From Heterocephalus glaber (Eukaryota > Chordata > Mammalia > Rodentia > Bathyergidae), in the NCBI RefSeq assembly GCF_000247695.1, contig NW_004624734.1, positions 14,493,315-14,557,314 on the forward strand: a DNA stretch of 64,000 bases, given 5' to 3'. The notes under the pieces are model-generated. The model had not been told where the DNA came from, searched no databases, and saw nothing but the letters and a program-made list of their open reading frames with translations. The position numbers were made by a program, and so were the translations under genes. Position 1 is the first letter of the stretch; every line of letters begins with the position of its first letter. This document shows, one piece after another, positions 1-10,480 of the stretch.

Positions 1-262
1 CAGGTGGCTGCCTGTCTGCAGCGGGGTGATTCGGTGTCTCCCATGTGACTCAGGACCTCGGTAGGGCATGCATAGACCTTCCTGTGTGCAGTGGGCTGAT
101 TCGGCGTGTTCTGTGAGACTCAGGACCTTGGTAGGGCGTGCACAGACCTTCCTGTCTGCAGCAGGCTGATTTGGTGTGTTCTTTGCGACTCAGGACCTGG
201 GTAGGGCATGGGCAGACCTGCCTGTCTGCATCGGGCTGATTCGGCGTGTTCTGTGTGACTCT
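1..262. repeat. 70-bp minisatellite, about 3.7 copies, open at left edge
   Basis: The block CCTGTCTGCA or a near copy recurs at 11, 81, 151 and 221, giving an exact 70-bp period. Each unit also carries GCTGATTCGG-like, GACTCAGGACC and GGTAGGGC blocks. Copies differ by scattered substitutions, several at CpG sites, so the array is diverged. Similarity stops at about 262. The first copy is cut by the window edge, so the true array is longer. Confidence 0.95.
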
Positions 263-409
263 GAAAATGATTTCAACATGGCTGGGGGACCTTGGAAAGA
301 ACCACTTCCCTTGGGACCCAGACTTCCAGTCTTCCTGTGACAACTGATCTCTTCAGAGTCCTTCTCCACAACCACTGACAACCAGCAATTATTTTACTAA
401 TGATTAAGA

Positions 410-525
410 TGGTGTTGTCAGTTCATAGAGGTTTCAGTCCATAGTCAGCTGGCTCCAAGTCTGGGATGGCAAACAAGCATCACAGAGGAGAAACAACATG
501 GTGGGTACAACGCAGCAAAGGTAAC
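410..525 (-). mobile_element. MaLR-type LTR fragment
   Basis: The stretch TTCATAGAGGTTTCAGTCCA followed by AGTCAGCTGGCTCCAAG matches the segment shared with the LTR copies at about 29.95, 36.1 and 38.6 kb in this window. It is a partial, diverged copy; both ends are approximate. Confidence 0.5.
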
Positions 526-1019
526 AAGGGCTTGTTGAATTTCTTGCTGCCAAGTTTAGCCAGGTTTACACAATCAGAAATCCCATGAATATTCTGGTTG
601 GTTTGACCGCTCTTGAGAATAGGTTCTGCTTAGCTCTTCTTTCTTCCTTAAGCCTATATTCTTCCTTCCTCTTATGGACTCTTGGTTTAACTCATGAATA
701 CATGGCTATTTCTGCTTTGTGTCTTTCAAGAGTCATGGGACCTTATCTCTTTTTTTTTTTAAGGGGGGGACCTTATCTCTTGATGTTGCTGAGAGTGCTC
801 CAGAGTCCTCTGCCTGCTCACTCTTTGGTGACCTCATTTGTGCTCGTGGCTTTAGCCTCATCTGCTCTGTGAGAGGTTTTGAGCTGGGTAAAGCAGAGGT
901 TCCCACTGGTTCATGTAGTTGATAACTTCACAAAAGGCTCACAAATCCATTTACTCAAATCAGAAATCTAAGTTCTCTCTCCCTTTCACTCACTCACCCA
1001 ACATCTAATTATAACTCAC
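526..1019. other. No gene or named repeat seen
   Basis: Short frames occur on both strands but none has codon-like structure or a family match. There is a T10 run at 750-759. Confidence 0.4.
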
Positions 1020-1295
1020 AAGTTTCTAGCCTCTGAGTGCATCTCAAATGGATCTTTCTCTTTCCATCCCTCCTGTGCTTGTGATGGTCCTAATTATTTA
1101 TTCTCCTCTAGATTCCTTCCTAATTCCAGTCAGGCCACCAGCCTCAGAGTCATCCTGCGTCCTATACCTAGCGAGAACTTCCCAAAGGATGCAACCTGGC
1201 CATGTGCCTTTCCTACTTAAAGTTTCCACCTGCCCAAAACCTTTTAGAACAAATTCCTTTGACTATATGTTTGTCTTATTACTTTCTTTTAAAAA
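1020..1295 (+). mobile_element. LINE L2 fragment
   Basis: Pyrimidine-rich text with the order seen in L2 (TTTCTCTTTCCATCCC, then CATCCTGCGTCC) resembles the L2 reverse-transcriptase downstream region. It is old and lacks any usable frame. Confidence 0.4.
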
Positions 1296-2319
1296 ATGAA
1301 TGGGCAAAGAACATGTTCTCTATTTTGAGTTTTTGGAACTAATTGAGATCCATGCACACACAAACAGACGCACATGTTGTGATCAACAAATATTGTGAAT
1401 GCTTAAATTTTAAAAAAACTTATGACAGTGAAAGACATATTGTCATTAATCCCTCTCAGAATATTTCACCTTGCTTAGAGCACACTTATCTTATCATTCT
1501 TTTCACTTTCTGAAGCACTTCTGGAAGTCTTCCTTGGTGAGCATCTTTAGTTATATTGTTCTGGCTGCCTCAGTGTCCTGAATTGAGTCAAAACATTTAC
1601 TGTTCATGGTCATTTGGACTTTGGGGAAGAACCAGAACTCTCTCAGTCCAAGATCCTGTGAATAAAGTGGACAAATACACATCATAATGTTTTTATAAGC
1701 CTGCCTTTCCATTGGATGGCACTCAGCAGTGGTATTCACCGTATTTTTAATCAAACCTTGTAAAGACATGAAAGAGGACTTTCAGAACTGCTTTACAATG
1801 TAAAAAGAACAATGGGATTAGTGTGTACTAAGTGAGGGGATTATTGTGTGGGGGATTAATGGCAATCTGTCTTTTACCGTAATACAGTTAAAAAAATTTA
1901 AACATTCATGATGGATTTTGATCACTCCTTGTATATTTCTGAGAAATGCATTGGCCAGGCCAAAGCTTTCCTCTTGTGCGTAGTACCTGATGGCTACTAC
2001 TCATAGGCCTTTCAGACATAATTAAATTGTCTATGATATAGGAGGCTGAAATAGGTGACCAGACCCAGGGGCATCTCTGGATCTAGACATGTGCTAGTAT
2101 CTGGGGCTATCACCCCCAGTTGTCATGTACAGAGTCCACCCCAATTGTACACATCAGGAAAATTAAAAACTTGTATAAATATCTTAATACTAAATTTATC
2201 AAGACATCGTGAGAGTAATGCAAGTTATTTTTGGCCTCTACAATTACAAGAGGTGCTCAAAGAAGTGGCTATTAGCTTCCAGACATTTATTAGTACTGTG
2301 AACTGCTGAAGTATGTAAA
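1296..2319. other. Unassigned AT-rich sequence
   Basis: I see no gene. The stretch at 2210-2340 looks repeat-like but I cannot assign it to a family. Confidence 0.4.
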
Positions 2320-3600
2320 CATTTTTTTGGCAGACTTTGTATATACTGGAGGTATACTACTGCATAGTCAGTCACAGCTGGCACAGGGTGGCCTGAGCTT
2401 TACTGGGGGATGGAGTTTGGGGACTGGGGTCCCCTGAAGTCTAAGAGCTTCGCAGGTAGTCTGCCTGCCTTTGTCCCATAGCTGGAAGTAGTTGTATCCA
2501 ATCAGCTCTCCATACACAACCCCACGGAAAGGCTGCCCCAGGAATGCCAGGAAGGGTCTCCTTTGCAGGTTGCCTTTCCATCAGTCCATAGAAAGGAGCT
2601 ACCTCTTTCAAAGCCCACTGAGGCCGCCAGAGAAAAGACAACAGAACTGAAAAATGGTCTTCATTAAAGTCCCATGGGGTTGAGTCATCTGCAAGTGGGG
2701 ATTCAGAGAGGAATTCTGTGGTAGTGGTGCACACTTGGGGAAAGGCACTGGAATGCTGGAGGGTAGGTATGGGGAGGTGGGAGGGGCCTTTAAGGTCAGC
2801 AGGGGCACCCCCTGAGAAGCCTGCCTATTGGGGTTTGTGGGGCAAGAGCATGTAGGAGAAGGTCCAGAAGTCTGTCTTGCATTGGTACTTCTTGACGTCT
2901 GAGTGGTCTAGAGGTGAGCCCAAAGGCTGGGGTGGTCCTGGAAAGCAAGGATGCAGTGGGAGCCTCAGGAGGGATTCTCGTCAGTGTTGGTCAGACACAT
3001 GGCCTTGCAGCAGCCAGGGTCTGGAGAAGGACAGTGAGTGGCTTTGAGCATGCTTGTTGAGGGCACTCTGACTGGGGTATTCCTTGTACGGTCTTTGCGG
3101 CTGAAGGCCATGTGAGACTGGGGTTTTCAACCACAGAGAGCCACATGGTCAGTTGGCTCCAGGCTGAGAAGGCAGCATAGACCTCGCTCTGCAGAGAAGA
3201 GGGCTTGGTGGAGGACAGGGATTCAGTGGTTGGTGAGGGTGAGCTAGAGGGCTAGGAGCATTTTCTGCAGTCCTCTTTGGACAGGGAGGTGGACTCAGCT
3301 GCCTTGGTGCTTTCCTGGCCCTGAAGAAAGACCCCTCACCCCAATCTGCCAGACTTGAGGCACCAGGAGAGAGTTTTAGACAAGCACTGGCAGTGAGGCT
3401 GCAGATGACCAGATAACCACCCGGTCTTCAGAGAGATGGCATGACCACCAGCAGCTGCATCTCATCCTGGGCTGCTGGAAAGTGAACTCTTAACTCCACA
3501 CAATGAATGTAATCATTATATATTGCAAACATGGTCAAAAAATGGTCAGGTGGCTTGGTGAGAGAAGAAGCTAGGTCTCCAGGTGGCACAGGTGTCCAAG
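2320..3600 (-). pseudogene. SNAI1P-like: Processed pseudogene of SNAI1 (Snail zinc-finger repressor)
   Basis: Read on the minus strand, fragments of Snail1 appear in order with no introns. EFTFQQP is at 3469-3489, an ASLPVLV stretch near 3385-3400, and a serine-rich piece ending SEVYAAF near 3175-3200. A finger-1 remnant lies near 3070-3120. Finger 2 carries SRPWLLQGHV near 2998-3025, and HSDVKKYQC is near 2876-2904. The text then runs into sequence like the SNAI1 3' UTR (2340-2830), including a GAAGACCATTTT block at 2651-2671. Snail1 represses E-cadherin through four C-terminal C2H2 fingers. Here there are frameshifts, stops, a deletion of about 27 nt between fingers 1 and 2, an AT-rich insertion at about 3495-3540, and loss of the final finger's pairing residues. 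It cannot encode Snail. The N-terminal start near 3590 is too eroded to fix. The 3' end lacks the last several hundred bases of the parent UTR. The longest open stretch (2441-2734, minus) lies largely in former UTR and means nothing. The human genome is also known to carry a SNAI1 processed pseudogene; whether this one is orthologous is untested. Confidence 0.92.
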
Positions 3601-5087
3601 GGGCTCCATTCGAGGTCAGATAGGGCTTGAGATCTGGATCCTGATCCTCTTTTATGGTTTTGTATCAAATAATTATCAGATCAATGTATGTTTGAATAGA
3701 ATAATTTCCTCTAATTGTTTTTATTGATCAAAATTAGAACTGACTTTGATTTTTCAATTTGAGAAGTTAAATTTTTCTTTTGTCCTAGGGAATTCAATGC
3801 TACTTTCCTCCTGTTTTTATTTTCTCCTTCTCTAGGTACTATTAGATATGTGCTAGATGGTTTCATTCCATTCACTTCAGATTTGAAACTCTCATTCACA
3901 TCGCCCATCTCTGCACCTGCTTTGCACTTCTAGATGGTTTCCTTAGCAATGCTTTCTAGTTTATTAATCTGCTGTGTAATTTACCTCATTGCATCTTCTA
4001 TTTCAAGGCTTGTGTTTTTCATTTTTGTACTCTTATTAGATTCTATTAAAAACCCAATTATTTTAAAACCTACTGTTCTACTCTGATATTGTGTCTTTAT
4101 TCTTTCTTTTGTTGCCTTTAATGATTTTAAACATACCAAATTTTAGGTATTTAGGTATTGTTGGCATCTAGTTCTTGGAGGGCCAGTTCTACTATTTGGT
4201 GCAACCACTGATTCTACTTAGGATGGTATGTGTCTTCTTTTGATTTTTAAAATTTTGATGGTGAGTTTGTCTTCAAGATAGGCAGGAGTTGTTTCCTTGT
4301 GGGAGTTTTATTTGGGTTGTGTGATTATTTCCTCTTGTACAAGTTTGTGCTTTTTTCCTAAGAAAGACAGAAATTTCACTGTCCCATGACCACTTTAAAA
4401 TATATATTTAAATATATATATACTTAAAAATTTTAACGATCCATGGCCAATTTTGATGTTAATTTCTCAGCTTGATACCGAGCCACATGCATTTGGATCA
4501 ATATGACTTATAATAACATTTTCTCAGCCCAGAGCTAGTATGGTGGTGATGAGGCAGAAATTCAAACTGCTTTGCTTAGTAAATAAGACACTTCCTCATC
4601 TGGGTACTGTCCTTTCTGTATTCCTAGGCTTTGTTTCTCCTGTACATCAGCTTTCATCAAACTCATAGGATACTACTTGTCACACCACTGGGGCTGTCTA
4701 TGCTGCTCTTCGTGTCCAGAGTGACATTTTCACTCTTTCTGATACAGCTGGTGTCCACACATTCATTATAGTGAAGATTGGATGTCATTTCTCCCAGATA
4801 TTTTCACTTGAGTTTTCAGTCTGAATTGGGGGCCTTTGCCTGGGTTTTCTCTCAGCATGTGATGTGTATTTCTCTCATATTCCTTACCATGATGTAGTCC
4901 AAAAATGTCCTTGTCCGTCTTCCTACTGCCCCCACTCCAGGTTACAGAAGAGAGGTGCCTAAACAGAGGGGACTAAGTCTGCTTCATTTCTACATCCTAT
5001 TGTTGATGCAAGAAAATTTCTCTTGGGGTCTCTTAAAAAGAATTAAAAGAATCTTGTAGTTTGGTTTCACCAAGTGTTGCTGTCTTT
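3601..5087. mobile_element. T-rich LINE-1-like sequence
   Basis: Long T-rich, poorly coding sequence resembling the 3' regions of old mammalian L1 elements lies directly before a recognisable L1 3' end at 5088. The assignment rests on composition and position, and nothing here reads as protein. Confidence 0.3.
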
Positions 5088-5232
5088 ATAAACAGGGAGG
5101 GGTGGAGGGGTTGAAGGGAGGGCAAGGGAATGGGGAAAAAATAAGAACCAAGATATATTATGTAAAGATACACATTTCCAATGATGTCATTATGTTGTAT
5201 AACTAAAATGTACCAGTTAATAAAAAAAAGAA
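5088..5232 (+). mobile_element. L1 3' terminus, lineage-type
   Basis: A G-rich stretch (GGGAGGGGTGGAGGGG), then CAAGATATATTATGTA, then a TAATAAAAAAAA tail, matches in order the copy at 52390-52630 in this window. The G-rich tract before the end is typical of rodent L1 3' UTRs. Confidence 0.55.
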
Positions 5233-5239
5233 ATACCTA

Positions 5240-6079
5240 GCAAAAAAAAAATTTGTATTCTAGGAAGATGGCTCTGGCACTACTTCACCTTTCAAAGAGG
5301 GAAATCCACAGGAGATGAGCAACTGCAAGGCTATAGGTCTAATCCAGGAAACCCAAGATTTCCTGGACAGATTGTGATGGACAGAGGCAAATATCATCAG
5401 TAGCATTTGGGGTTAAGGGAAAAGCAGGACTCAGAAATTTTCCCTTGTTCTAGTATGAACACTGTAGTGTAGTGATATTGTGGAGATAGATAACAAATTT
5501 GGGTAGAGATAGACTTTGGAAGAGGGGGAACAGTACTTTGGAAGTGTTTCCTGATGAATATAGTCAGGAAACACTGCAATATGTTGGTCAGAGATCAGAG
5601 GGGAGGTTGAAGCCAGACAGGAGTGATGGCCACATAAGTGGTAGTTGAAGCCATAGCAATAGAAGACCTTCTTTAAAGGGGCCATAAAGGGTAAAGAGAG
5701 AAGGGAAAACTGTTGCATTCTAGAGTAAATTAATTTCTCCCAACACACAGGGACAAGAAATGAGGGAGGAGTCAGAGAAGGGTACTCAAGGACACCAGAG
5801 GAGAGCCACAGAAGAGTATTCTGCTAGAAGGGGAGAAGGGGATGTCAGTAGGAGATACGGGTTCAACTGGGCTCAATGCTACCTGAGCTGGTCACTTCTG
5901 AGTAAGACTGAAGGCAGAATTTATATGGCCTGTCTTTGTATAGGCTCCCTTGGGCACCATATTCAGGACAGTGCCATAAAATTATTCACCCATGAGTGGA
6001 TTCATGAAGGGTAAAATAACACAGTTTTATGCAGGACTTAGAGACATTGTTCAATAGGTCGATTCTAAAGACAGAGTAT
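5240..6079. other. No gene or named repeat seen
   Basis: Frames of about 84-105 codons occur on both strands between 5397 and 6014, but they overlap one another and have no domain or splice context. Confidence 0.4.
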
Positions 6080-6560
6080 GTGTAATTGAATTATACGTCC
6101 TTAAAAGCACTTATGCCAATTGAATTAGATTCAGTGTTATATTCAAGGCTTTCTAATTGTTCCCCAACTATTTTCCCTTTTAATGTCATTCACTTACATT
6201 CAATTTCAGACCATGCCATCATCATACTTTTTATCCTTTGTGTGGACCTGGAGTCAGATATATCAACACCCTTCTGTCTGCAAAACCTTCTTTTCCATCT
6301 GAATGTGCTGATTATTTAAAAATTCCACCTGCCTCATGAAGACTTTCGAGATTTCCCCAAACCAGTTGTGATCTCTTTATCTTCTTAATTCCCAAATCTC
6401 ATGTCTGCAATACCCATTACACTACAATTGGTATGAGTGCCTCTTCTTCTTACTCCTTGAAGGGTAGACACCAAGCCATCTTCATCTTTGGGGCCATCAC
6501 AGTGTCTAATACTATGACTTGGATATAGATATTTGAAACATGTCTGATAAATAAATGAAC
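6080..6560 (+). mobile_element. LINE L2 3' end
   Basis: The order of CCACCTGCCTCATGAAGAC, a CTCTTTATCTTCTTAA block, CTTGAAGGGTAGAC, CACAGTGTCTAATA and ATAAATAAATGAAC follows the L2 3' terminal region (gain-of-size phrase, cost phrase, then the terminal TGAATGAA-like repeat). Confidence 0.55.
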
Positions 6561-6804
6561 AGAGGCATGTGGAATGGACACAGGTATCAGGAGGACAACT
6601 GCATTGATGCCAAGGGCCTGTGCTCTGGCAGGAGTGAGGTTTGATTTGATTTCAAGTGAAAGCTATGTACTTTAGGTACCAGAATAAAGGAAGCTCCATT
6701 GAGACTTCCTGTGGGTCTTCCCTGGAAGAAATATAGTCACCATGATCACAAACACAAGATACCAGATGTAGAGATTATATACACACACTCACATGCACAT
6801 ACTT

Positions 6805-7120
6805 ATTTATTTTTATTTGTACTTTTTTTCAGTACATAATGATTCATTGCAAGAAACTGGTACATGTACTTAACTTCTCCAAATTCTTTTAGGGTCCCCT
6901 TTCCCTCCTATCTCTCTCTCCTCCCTTCATCTTCTGGCCCTCGTCTCATTTGCAAACTATCTATCTACTTGCTTCCTATTATCTATCTTTAATTTATTTC
7001 TATTTTGTGTTTCTCCTATCAGAGAAATCATGTGGTTTTTAAGCTTGTGTGTCTGATTTATTTCACTTTGAATTATGGTCTCAAGGTGAGATGCACATAC
7101 TCTGCACATAATGATGCATG
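6805..7120 (-). mobile_element. L1 3' UTR-like fragment
   Basis: Text around 6830-6930 (a dinucleotide-rich start, GGTACATGTACTTAACTTC, then TCCCTCCTATCTCTCTCTCC) resembles the antisense of rodent L1 3' UTRs. Strand follows from the pyrimidine-rich composition and is inferred. Confidence 0.4.
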
Positions 7121-7127
7121 TAAAATT

Positions 7128-7252
7128 ATTTTTTATTTTGTATTTTGAGACAACCTCACTAATTTGCCCAGGTGGTACTTGAACTTGCGATTCTCCTGCT
7201 TCATCCCCTTTAGCACTGGGATTATAGATGTGAGCCACCATGCTCAGTTTAA
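7128..7252 (-). mobile_element. B1-type SINE
   Basis: The order TTTTGAGACAACCTCACTAA, CTTGAACTTGCGATTCTCCT, GCACTGGGATTATAGATGTG, GAGCCACCATGCTCAG is the reverse complement of a 7SL-derived B1 monomer. T-rich tail is on the left. Flanking AATTATTTTTTATT and TTAATTTTTTTA are possible target duplications. Confidence 0.8.
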
Positions 7253-7345
7253 TTTTTTTAAAAACACATTTGATTTATCTTAAAGTTGCCCAGTGATAGG
7301 CTCAGCAGCCATAGCTCCAAGTCATGGACGGCAGGGAAATAAATG

Positions 7346-7742
7346 TGATGATTAATGGTATGTGTCAGTTTGACTGAATTATGGGACGGTCAATTAAACA
7401 TTATTTCTGAGTGTGCCTATGAGGGTGTTTGCAGACGAGATTAGCATTTGAGGTGGTAGATTCAGCAAATCAGTATTCCTGATGTGGGTGGACATCACCC
7501 AACCCACTGAAGGTTTGAATAGAGCAAAATGCCTATAGAAGGAGGGAGGGCTTGGCCCCTTCCTGCCCACCTAGTTAAGCCGGGATATTTGTCTTTCCTT
7601 GTCCTTGGGTTGGGATTTACTCCTTCAGGTCCTTTGGTTATCGGGCCTTCTGATTCAAACTGAAACTACACCATTGACTCCCATGGATCTTTGCAGATCA
7701 TCAGAGATTTTAGTCTCCATAACTGTATGCAATTTCTCATAA

Positions 7743-7818
<76 letters not shown>

Positions 7819-7855
7819 CACACACAGTTCTGTTTCTCTGGAGAATATTAGTATG
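7346..7855 (+). mobile_element. ERVL-type (MLT2-like) LTR
   Basis: The LTR begins TGATTAATGGTATGTGTCAG, passes through GAGGGTGTTTGCAGACGAGATT and GTGGGTGGACATCACCCAA, and ends near GTTCTGTTTCTCTGGAGAAT. This is the order of the MLT2 LTR family. The pyrimidine-rich part before the end has expanded into a microsatellite. Confidence 0.72.
7746..7826. repeat. (TC)n(CA)n compound microsatellite
   Basis: A long TC run passes into a CA run with small interruptions. It sits at the TCTCTCTC-rich position of the enclosing LTR consensus, so it probably grew from the LTR itself. Confidence 0.97.
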
Positions 7856-9109
7856 CAATCTTTATTCATAAAAGCATTTAGGGCAGCTATTCCCAAATGC
7901 TCACAGCAGTCTGACCTCTGCAGCTCTGCATATTGGAAGCTTTGCATCTTGCATCTTCGAGAATGAGTCAGCAGCCAAGTATTCATGGAAGTGTCTGGGA
8001 GACATAACCTGGATAGTTTATTGGGAAATCACTGAAGCACCACCAAAGTTCACTTGAGTTTTGGCGTAATTCATGGTGAATTCTTTGTTCACCTTCCTAA
8101 TTGTCCAACCAATGGACCAACATTTTCCTCTTCCTTTTGGGTAAACTTTTCCTACTCTTATATTCTCATTTTTTGTTTTGAGACCAGAGGAACCTATGGA
8201 CAAAAATTATGTTCATTCTTTAATTACAGAGTCTGTCAAATGTCCTTATCAGTGACAGTGAAGAGGAAGGTGGAGAGTCATAGCAGGGGAAAATGAAAAA
8301 GAAGTAGAGTCATATCTTGGTACTCAACTATTTTGACATTTGTGGAAATGGCACTCCATGCATTTTGATGTGAAAATTTTGTCCAGGTACTTGTTCTTTG
8401 GTACTCTGCCTGAAAGCTAGGGTTGGTCCACGTTGATGACTAGCTATTCTTTCCAGCCAAAACAGTTTGATGCTCATTGTTTTTGGAATTCATCATGCCT
8501 CTAGGAACCAACTGAAAATGAGTATCAAGGCACCATTATACAACAAAAGATGATACTATATGGGCTCTGACTTTGGATGCATTATAATTTTTAAACAGCA
8601 GATTTACTATCAGAATTATTTTCTTTTAATCTACTTGTATGCCTAAAGCATACAGCATCTGGGATGTGCTTGCTAGCAGGTAGATTGGCCTGGGATATTT
8701 CATGGTCTAGGTTATTCATCCCTATTTATCATCCCTATTTATTCATCCCTCAGGATGAATGAATGAGGGAATTCCAGGATACAGGTGCAAGTAGAAGGAG
8801 CTCACAAAACTGGTGTTTAGTGCACAAACAGTGGCACATGCTCACCGGGTCACATCTAATGTGTGCTTACCACAGCTCAGAGTTTGTGGAGGCTCCTTGC
8901 TCCTTTATAAAAGCTGCCAGACAAAAAGAAGGAATGGCTTTTTAAGTGACTTGATATATTTACAGAGATCATGGAAGTTCAGGCTAGCAACAAATGTGTT
9001 CACCTATCTTTTCAAAAGAGGAATGATCCCTGAGATTACCTCTAGGAACTTAAGTGTATGGAAAAAAATAGCCCAGAACATCTAAGAAGTAATGGAATCA
9101 TGAGTGAAT
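7856..9109. other. No gene or named repeat seen
   Basis: Mixed AT-rich sequence. A local duplication of ATCCCTATTTAT-like units lies at 8718-8752. No coding signal. Confidence 0.4.
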
Positions 9110-9640
9110 AAGCAGCTTAGTGTTGCCACAAATAAATCATCTACGACTGATCTGGAAGCTGTTTAAAATTCACAGAGGAAGTGAACAAAGTCGCTGCAAT
9201 ACATCTTGATTTCGGGAATGCATTTGTTACCACGTCATGAAATTTTACTTATAAAATTAATTGACACTGGCTTGGATATGAACACTGTCATAGGGATTGA
9301 TAATTTTCAGGAGATCTGTAAACAAGGCATAATGATGAATAGTGTGACATCCAGGGAGGGGTAGTTGATTAGTAGGGGTGCCAGAGATTGGTGTTAAGCC
9401 TGATCATATGCAACAGTGTTATTAATGGTTTCCACGAGAAAGTAAAGAGAATGTTAATGAAATTTGCAAATTATACAAACTGGGGTGGTGCTGGAATAAA
9501 TCCAATAAGAATGATGGATAGAATTTATTCCAAGAGATATAGACAGGTTCAATATATGGGTAATAAACAGCAAAATGAAATTCATTTTCAAAATATGCAA
9601 AGTAGGATAGATCAGCAGACAAAATAAAAGAAAAAATGAT
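9110..9640 (+). mobile_element. L3/CR1-clade LINE, reverse-transcriptase relic
   Basis: The DNA around 9206-9230 reads as a degraded LDFxxAF stretch, the RT-domain LDFSKAFD motif of CR1-clade LINEs. The text at about 9360-9425 follows the RT segment that precedes the catalytic loop, and 9455-9600 follows the downstream AAATTTGCAAATTATACAAA region. The frame is broken throughout. L3 is an ancient family shared by mammals. Confidence 0.65.
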
Positions 9641-9689
9641 TTCTACAAGGACTCTGAGAATTTACTTAATTTGCAAGATGCTTCAGTGT

Positions 9690-10160
9690 CCTTTTTAGTC
9701 AGATACCAATGTACCTTTCTACTTCTCCATTCTGAATCATCCTTTCCTTCCTGCTGCTTACTCACCTGTACCTTTCTCTGTGACCTCCCAGAATGATCCA
9801 TGCTCTTTCACACTCCTATGTTTTTTTTTTTTGTTGTTTTTGGTACCAGGGATCGAACTCAGGACCTTGCACTTGCGAGGCAGGTGGTGGAACCACTGAG
9901 CTAAATCCCCACCCGACTCCTATGAGTTTTGCAAACACTGTTTCCTTAGAACAAATGCCTTTTCCTTTCATTTCTATTTATAAAATGTGATCGATTCCTC
10001 AACATTGTACTCATTGTTCATCTTCTTTGTGATATGATTCTCTCCTCCCTGAGACAATCCTTTTCTTTACTGTGTGGCCATAGGTAAATGCTTTCATCTG
10101 GACTGTTATTTTATTGCACGAAGACCCTGGCACATGGTCCTCAGTGCCAAACACAGCTAG
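9690..10160 (+). mobile_element. LINE L2 3' region, split by an ID SINE
   Basis: Pyrimidine-rich blocks such as CTTTCCTTCCTGCTGCTTAC and a terminal CCTGGCACATGG box follow the L2 3' end. The element is interrupted by the SINE at 9821-9915, which is therefore younger. Confidence 0.45.
9821..9915 (-). mobile_element. ID-type tRNA-derived SINE
   Basis: The reverse complement of an ID element: T-run, GGTACCAGGGATCGAACTCA, and GAGCTAAATCCCC at the right end. A 9-bp target duplication ACTCCTATG flanks it exactly (9812-9820 and 9916-9924). Confidence 0.95.
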
Positions 10161-10194
10161 AAACCCAGGGTGTATCTCACATCAAACATGTGTG

Positions 10195-10290
10195 ACTTAT
10201 ATGACATTAGGTGGTTTCTTTAGACTTTTCCAAGCCTCAGTTGCTCTGACAACAATATAGGCATTGTTGGAAGAATTCAATGACATTCTC
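10195..10290 (+). mobile_element. MIR fragment
   Basis: A MIR 3' segment in outline: TTTCCAAGCCTCAGTTGCTC followed by a reduced count phrase. Weak and short. Confidence 0.35.
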
Positions 10291-10374
10291 TTGTGAAAAC
10301 CTTGATCAGTTCACGAGGTGGTTTTCACTGTCAGTTATTGTTGTTAATAGTGGCATCTGCTTAAGCCTTTTCCT

Positions 10375-10480
10375 TTTGGTAGCTCATAAACTCCTTGTGG
10401 CTAGGACATTTGTTTTAATTCTTTATATTTTTTCCTACTGTCCAGCGAAATGTCTGGTGCAGAGTGGGGCTTTTGAGGTA
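10375..10480 (+). mobile_element. L2 3' end fragment
   Basis: CTCATAAACTCCTTGTGGCT, then GACATTTGTTTTAATTCTTT, then a TGTCTGGTGCAGAGT box, is the L2 3' terminal phrase order. Confidence 0.45.

Noticed and set aside
1..262. CRISPR-like array
   Set aside because: Period is 70 bp with continuously similar units and no unique spacers; this is a minisatellite in a mammalian genome.
2441..2734. 97-codon open frame, minus strand
   Set aside because: It sits in the former 3' UTR and end of the SNAI1 pseudogene, so it is not a protein.
7666..7986. Frames containing Cys-Val or Arg-Glu repeats
   Set aside because: These are translations of the TC/CA microsatellite.
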